Source: an uncultured Oceanospirillaceae bacterium (GTDB taxonomy: Bacteria > Pseudomonadota > Gammaproteobacteria > Pseudomonadales > Balneatricaceae). Taken from it: a DNA stretch of 6,958 nucleotides. The notes beneath the pieces were generated by a model. It did not search any database and had not been told where the DNA came from. It saw nothing but the letters and a program-made list of their open reading frames with translations. The position numbers and the translations under genes are program-made. This document shows positions 6,902 to 6,958 of the stretch, in pieces. The stretch's first letter is position 1; each line of letters starts with the position of its first letter. Location: the NCBI GenBank assembly GCA_946221045.1, contig CAMIIY010000104.1, positions 1 to 6,958 on the forward strand, given 5' to 3'.

Positions 6902-6958
6902 AAAAAATAAAAAGGCGCCAACAGCGTTGTGAAATGAACCACAACCTGTAAGGCGCCT
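6902..6958 (-). terminator. Leader attenuator terminator upstream of nasF (cut by window edge)
   Basis: On the minus strand AGGCGCC (6958-6952) pairs with GGCGCCT (6919-6913). Inner pairing continues as ACAG/CTGT (6949-6946 with 6924-6921) and TTGTG/CACAA (6944-6940 with 6931-6927). The 3' arm runs into TTTTTATTTTTT (6913-6902), a classic Rho-independent terminator. It ends only 8 bases before the GGAGGA ribosome site of nasF, so it lies in the leader and must be overcome for the operon to be expressed. The 3' arm and T-tract closely match the narK attenuator (CGCCTTTTTATTT in both). The outer end of the stem, and any upstream hexaloop hairpins, lie beyond the window. Confidence 0.82.

Noticed and set aside
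5502..6944. Longer nasF reading frame starting at TTG 6944
   Set aside because: The extra 21 residues are encoded within the leader terminator and its T-tract. The ATG at 6881 has a strong ribosome site and a proper signal peptide.

Overview
The window is a nitrate-uptake cluster from a Gram-negative bacterium. It is most likely a marine gammaproteobacterium of the Oceanospirillales/Pseudomonas-like kind, judging by the moderate GC content, the protein style and a gene order that resembles the Pseudomonas nas-nir region; the genus cannot be named from sequence alone. All five genes lie on the minus strand, so the cluster reads from the right edge (6958) to the left edge (1). No RNA genes, mobile elements or CRISPR arrays are visible.

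Layout in transcription order: (i) 6958-6902, an untranslated leader with a Rho-independent terminator just before the first gene; (ii) 6881-3524, a nitrate ABC importer: periplasmic binding protein (NrtA/NasF), permease (NrtB/NasE) and ATPase (NrtC/NasD type). A strong GC hairpin separates the first two genes, and 23 bases separate the last two; (iii) 3523-3308, a second untranslated leader ahead of the next gene; (iv) 3307-1838, a NarK/NasA-family MFS nitrate/nitrite transporter; (v) a hairpin with a weak T-tract; (vi) 1770-55, a single polypeptide carrying a PP2C-type Ser/Thr phosphatase, a Ser/Thr protein kinase and a C-terminal membrane anchor.

The main finding is regulatory. The leader of the MFS gene contains two small hairpins with six-base loops that both have A at position 1 and G at position 4, the known signature of RNAs bound by ANTAR antiterminators (NasR, NasT, AmiR, EutV). 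The second hairpin shares its bases with the 5' arm of a 13-bp terminator, so the two structures exclude each other. The leader of the ABC operon carries a matching 53-base terminator with the same GGCG...CGCC + TTTTTATTT design, cut by the window edge. The simplest reading is that both nitrate transporters are switched by transcription attenuation through a nitrate-responsive NasT (with NasS) or NasR protein encoded outside the window.

Functionally, the window encodes two parallel nitrate entry routes (ATP-driven and MFS) plus a membrane-tethered kinase/phosphatase. The place of that enzyme in the cluster suggests post-translational control of nitrate uptake or reduction, but its substrate is unknown. 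A nitrite or nitrate reductase gene is expected beyond the left edge, and nasS/nasT possibly beyond the right edge; neither can be seen.
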